NCBI RefSeq assembly: GCF_002366715.1
Contig: NZ_DFBS01000035.1
Location: 1-64,000, forward strand
DNA: 64,000 bases
Origin: Halomonas sp. UBA3074
GTDB lineage: Bacteria > Pseudomonadota > Gammaproteobacteria > Pseudomonadales > Halomonadaceae
Direction of reading: 5' to 3'
In this document: positions 61,656 to 64,000 of the stretch, piece after piece
Layout of the letters: each line of letters opens with the position of its first letter
How positions within the stretch are numbered: the first letter of the stretch is position 1
Translations under genes and position numbers: made by a program
The notes under the pieces: model-generated
What the model was told of the DNA's origin: nothing
Database searches by the model: none
The model's input: only the letters and a program-made list of their open reading frames with translations

Positions 61656-63629
61656 TCAGGCCTTATTCGGCGGCACGATGCCCTGGCGCTGCATTTGCCG
61701 ATACACGGTTGGCCGTGAAACCCCCAACTCGCGGGCCACGGCGCTAATGTTCCAGTGGTGTTGCTGAAGCCGTGTCACGAGGTGGCAATCAGTGGCCTCG
61801 CTTTCAGTCGCGGTTATCGCAGGTGTACGAGTAATGCGTTGGCTGAGGCACTGTTCAGGCAGGTTGTAAACGGTGATTTCATCGCTCTCGGCGGTGGCGA
61901 GTGCAAACGCCAGGGCGTTTTTAAGCTGACGAATATTGCCGGGCCAGGCGTAGGCGAGTAGGGCGCTGATGGCGTCGGCCCGCAGCCGAGGGGCGAAGCT
62001 TCCGCCGCGTTCGCTCAACACATCGCTGAATACTTGGCGAATCACGTAGAGCTTGTCGGCGCGTTCGCGCAGCGGTGGTAAGCTCAGCTGGGCACCGTTC
62101 AGGCGGTAGTAGAGGTCTTCGCGAAACTCGCCCTGCGCAATCATGGTGTCGATGTGGCGGTGGGTAGCGGTGATTACTCGAATGTCGACTTTTTCCGGTT
62201 TGTTCGCCCCCAGCGGCATCACTTCCCGCTCGGCAAGCACCCGCAACAGGCGGGTTTGTAATGCCAGCGGCATATCGCCGATCTCATCTAAAAACAGCGT
62301 GCCGCCATGGGCCTGGGGGATCAGCCCGCGCATACCTTTTGCCCGCCCGCCGGTAAACGCGCCGGGTTCGTAGCCGAACAGCTCGCTCTCGATCAGCGCT
62401 TCGGGAATCGCCGCACAGTTCACCGCAATAAAAGGGCCTTTGGCGCGGTTGCCGCTATCGTGCAGCGCACGGGCGACCACTTCTTTGCCGGTGCCGGTTT
62501 CACCGCTGATCAGTACGTTGACACTGGCTTCGTTGCGCAGCCGTTCGGCCAGTTTCTGCACTTTGCGTATGGCGGGGTCGTCGGCCCCCAACCGTTCTAG
62601 CGCTGTTGGCAGTGAGGAGGCGGGCTTACCGAGTGGCGCGATGCGCGGCCTGCGCGGCTCCAGCAGGCTAATAAAGTAGATGGCATTGCTGGCGCGGGCG
62701 CGAAACGCCCTGAGCTGGTCGTTGGTCGCGCTATTGATGCTCAGCACATCGGCAATCTCGCACTCAAATAGTTCGCTGAGCATCGGCGCGTGTTGGGCAG
62801 ACCACGGCGGCCAGCGCTGTTGGTGCGCACTGATCAGTTCGCGGCCGACGGCATTGGCGGCAATCACCTGGCCGTTCTCTTCTATCGCGATAAGGCCACG
62901 CCCGTTCACATGCACAAATTCCCGCGAGGTATCTAAGCGCACCATCAGGCAGTCGCGGTAGCGCTGCAGGAAGTAGGCGTCTTCGATCATGCGGGCGTAG
63001 AGCGTCACCAGCGACAGGCTGAAGTTCTGACTCTCATGCTGAGTGGGCGATTGCAGCGCGGAGATATCCAGCACGGCCATCACGTTGCCTTGCGGGTCGG
63101 CGATGGGGGCGGCGGTACAGGTGAGCGAAATATGCGTGGCGTCGAAGTGCTCCTGGCGGTGGCAAATGATCGCTTGGCGGTCGTGCAGGCAGGTACCTAC
63201 GGCACAGGTGCCTGCAAAGCGCTCATCCCAGTCGGCACCTAAATAGAGGCCCGCTTTGCGTAGCTGCTGGTCTTGGTTGGGGTTGCCGCGAAACTCGACG
63301 GTAATGCCGCGATGGTCGGTGAGTAGCAGCACGTAGCCGAGCTGGGCGATTTGCCCGTAGAGCTGATCGACCCCGGCGCGGGCAACGTGCAGCAGCTCAT
63401 CAACGGATTCCCGGTGCTCGATTAAGGTTTGTTGGGGCACCACCCGGGCAGGGCGTGGTTGCGTGGGGTCGAGTTGGTACTCGTTGAGGCAACGTAGCCA
63501 AGAGCGACGGATGGTGGCCTGCGCCGGAAGTTGCGGCATATCCAGCCCTTCACCGAGCTGGAAGATGTGCTCGATATGCTGGCGCTGCACGGAGGCCAAG
63601 CGTGTCGGTGGTAGTGATGGCGTTGGCAT
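61656..63629 (-). CDS. AcoR-type sigma-54-dependent activator
   Basis: 657 residues. N-terminal GAF-like sensor (about 60-320), AAA+ domain (GETGTGKEVVARALHDS, GTLFLDEIGDMPLALQTRLL) and Fis-type HTH (ISAVARELGVSRPTVYRQMQ). The sigma-54 contact loop reads GAFTGG rather than the common GAFTGA. The inducer is unknown; AcoR relatives answer to acetoin or other small alcohols/ketones. Divergent from the gene at 63919, which has a sigma-54 promoter. Confidence 0.92.
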   Translation of the reverse strand: MPTPSLPPTRLASVQRQHIEHIFQLGEGLDMPQLPAQATIRRSWLRCLNEYQLDPTQPRPARVVPQQTLIEHRESVDELLHVARAGVDQLYGQIAQLGYVLLLTDHRGITVEFRGNPNQDQQLRKAGLYLGADWDERFAGTCAVGTCLHDRQAIICHRQEHFDATHISLTCTAAPIADPQGNVMAVLDISALQSPTQHESQNFSLSLVTLYARMIEDAYFLQRYRDCLMVRLDTSREFVHVNGRGLIAIEENGQVIAANAVGRELISAHQQRWPPWSAQHAPMLSELFECEIADVLSINSATNDQLRAFRARASNAIYFISLLEPRRPRIAPLGKPASSLPTALERLGADDPAIRKVQKLAERLRNEASVNVLISGETGTGKEVVARALHDSGNRAKGPFIAVNCAAIPEALIESELFGYEPGAFTGGRAKGMRGLIPQAHGGTLFLDEIGDMPLALQTRLLRVLAEREVMPLGANKPEKVDIRVITATHRHIDTMIAQGEFREDLYYRLNGAQLSLPPLRERADKLYVIRQVFSDVLSERGGSFAPRLRADAISALLAYAWPGNIRQLKNALAFALATAESDEITVYNLPEQCLSQRITRTPAITATESEATDCHLVTRLQQHHWNISAVARELGVSRPTVYRQMQRQGIVPPNKA

Positions 63630-63718
63630 GGCGAATCCACACAGAATTATTGTTGTACTTCCAGCCTATGCGCTTTGGCGGTGGTGTCAACGAGGGTGTA
63701 TTACGCCGTTAGTCGTGC

Positions 63719-63732
63719 GTTACACCTGTAAC
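63719..63732. promoter_or_regulatory. Activator palindrome (UAS) 1
   Basis: GTTACACCTGTAAC, a perfect 14-bp palindrome 113 bp upstream of the sigma-54 promoter; typical location for enhancer binding. Confidence 0.7.
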
Positions 63733-63750
63733 ATTCGCCGTACACACGGC

Positions 63751-63764
63751 GTGACAGGTGTACT
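63751..63764. promoter_or_regulatory. Activator palindrome (UAS) 2
   Basis: GTGACAGGTGTACT, an imperfect copy of the site at 63719, 32 bp (three helix turns) from it. Confidence 0.55.
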
Positions 63765-63844
63765 CGGTTTGCGCCTTTTTATAGCGATACGAAGATGCTT
63801 TATTACTTATATTTTTCAATCGCTTATTGCCTTCTTAGCGCATT

Positions 63845-63859
63845 TGGCACGGCGGGTGC
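63845..63859 (+). promoter_or_regulatory. Sigma-54 (-24/-12) promoter
   Basis: TGGCACG-N4-GTGC matches the consensus TGGCACG-N4-TTGC with one mismatch; GG and GC are correctly spaced. It lies 60 bp before the ATG at 63919. Confidence 0.8.
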
Positions 63860-63918
63860 TTAGGGTTGATTGTCTTATCGACAGTTCAACAATAACAACG
63901 ACCTTGGAGTACCCGCGA

Positions 63919-64000
63919 TGACTCACACAGAGGTAAGTACCCCATCCAGCGCTACCAGCACCGTCAACGCATGGCTGCATGATTTTGATGAAGCGCTGCA
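63919..64000 (+). CDS. Start of a sigma-54-controlled gene (partial)
   Basis: 27 codons visible: MTHTEVSTPSSATSTVNAWL then HDFDEALQ, open to the window end. TTGGAG at 63903-63908 is the ribosome site. The VNAWLHDFDEAL stretch resembles the N-terminal NTF2-like lead of some flavin-containing monooxygenases, but this is too short to be sure. Confidence 0.6.

Noticed and set aside
1..64000. rRNA, tRNA, CRISPR arrays, prophage or intact insertion sequences
   Set aside because: None recognised by eye on either strand; tRNAs in particular could be missed without a covariance-model search.

Overview
The window looks like chromosome of a moderately halophilic gammaproteobacterium of the Halomonadaceae (Halomonas/Vreelandella type). 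This is inferred from gene content: a Trk potassium system, HexR-type Entner-Doudoroff (ED) control, late cobalamin genes with a B12-riboswitch-led uptake operon, and GTAGGAGC-type REP palindromes. I saw no rRNA, tRNA, CRISPR array, prophage or intact insertion sequence. Most of the window is dense operonic core or sugar-metabolism DNA; one accessory patch lies at about 35.8-40 kb.

Region by region. 1-2.2 kb: tail of an outer-membrane protein, a secreted DUF3455 protein, and an ECF sigma factor with its RskA-type anti-sigma factor. 2.2-7.0 kb (minus): operon trkH - KdpD-like kinase - KdpE-like regulator - trkA. 7.2-10.3 kb: zwf-pgl-eda behind two HexR-like boxes. 10.4-16.7 kb: a sodium:sugar symporter facing a galactonate operon (gntR-dgoD-dgoK-dgoA-lactonase); one palindrome lies upstream of both the symporter and the regulator. 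16.8-21.7 kb (minus): edd-glk-aldo/keto reductase-PfkB sugar kinase, again behind two HexR-like boxes. Together these genes bring in a hexose or aldonate, phosphorylate or dehydrate it, and cleave it through KDPG or KDPGal to pyruvate plus glyceraldehyde-3-phosphate.

21.8-35.8 kb: cobalamin block cobT-cbiB-cobD-cobU-cobS-cobC plus a degenerate second CobU, then a cobalamin riboswitch and btuB-btuF-btuC-btuD, a minus-strand NAD-epimerase, cbiA, ytoQ and cobO; cobQ sits apart at 56.3 kb. These genes cover the late steps (amidation, adenosylation, aminopropanol arm, nucleotide loop) and uptake; corrin-ring genes are not here.

35.8-40 kb, accessory patch: an orphan BrnA antitoxin with only the tail of BrnT, a decayed copy of the 3' end of ytoQ, three REP palindromes, two orphan genes (one with a Rho_N/SAP-like head and a membrane segment), a YefM-YoeB toxin-antitoxin pair, and a 318-residue Rho paralogue that has the motor but lacks the RNA-binding head. 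This is the most unusual part of the window.

40-50.3 kb: RhlE-type DEAD helicase, SoxR with a textbook SoxR box facing a VOC-fold gene, and a series of single genes (GNAT, DUF1456, methyltransferase, DUF4019, ABM monooxygenase, VTT/DedA-like, DUF1206, glutaminase, Ada-like, macrodomain). 50.3-56.1 kb (minus): LacI regulator - ABC importer - metallophosphodiesterase operon with an 18-bp palindrome at its head. 56.3-61.6 kb: cobQ, RidA, an orphan gene, cytochrome b561, and a VWA/MoxR pair. 61.7-64 kb: AcoR-type sigma-54 activator, with a sigma-54 promoter and paired palindromes in front of a divergent gene cut by the window edge.
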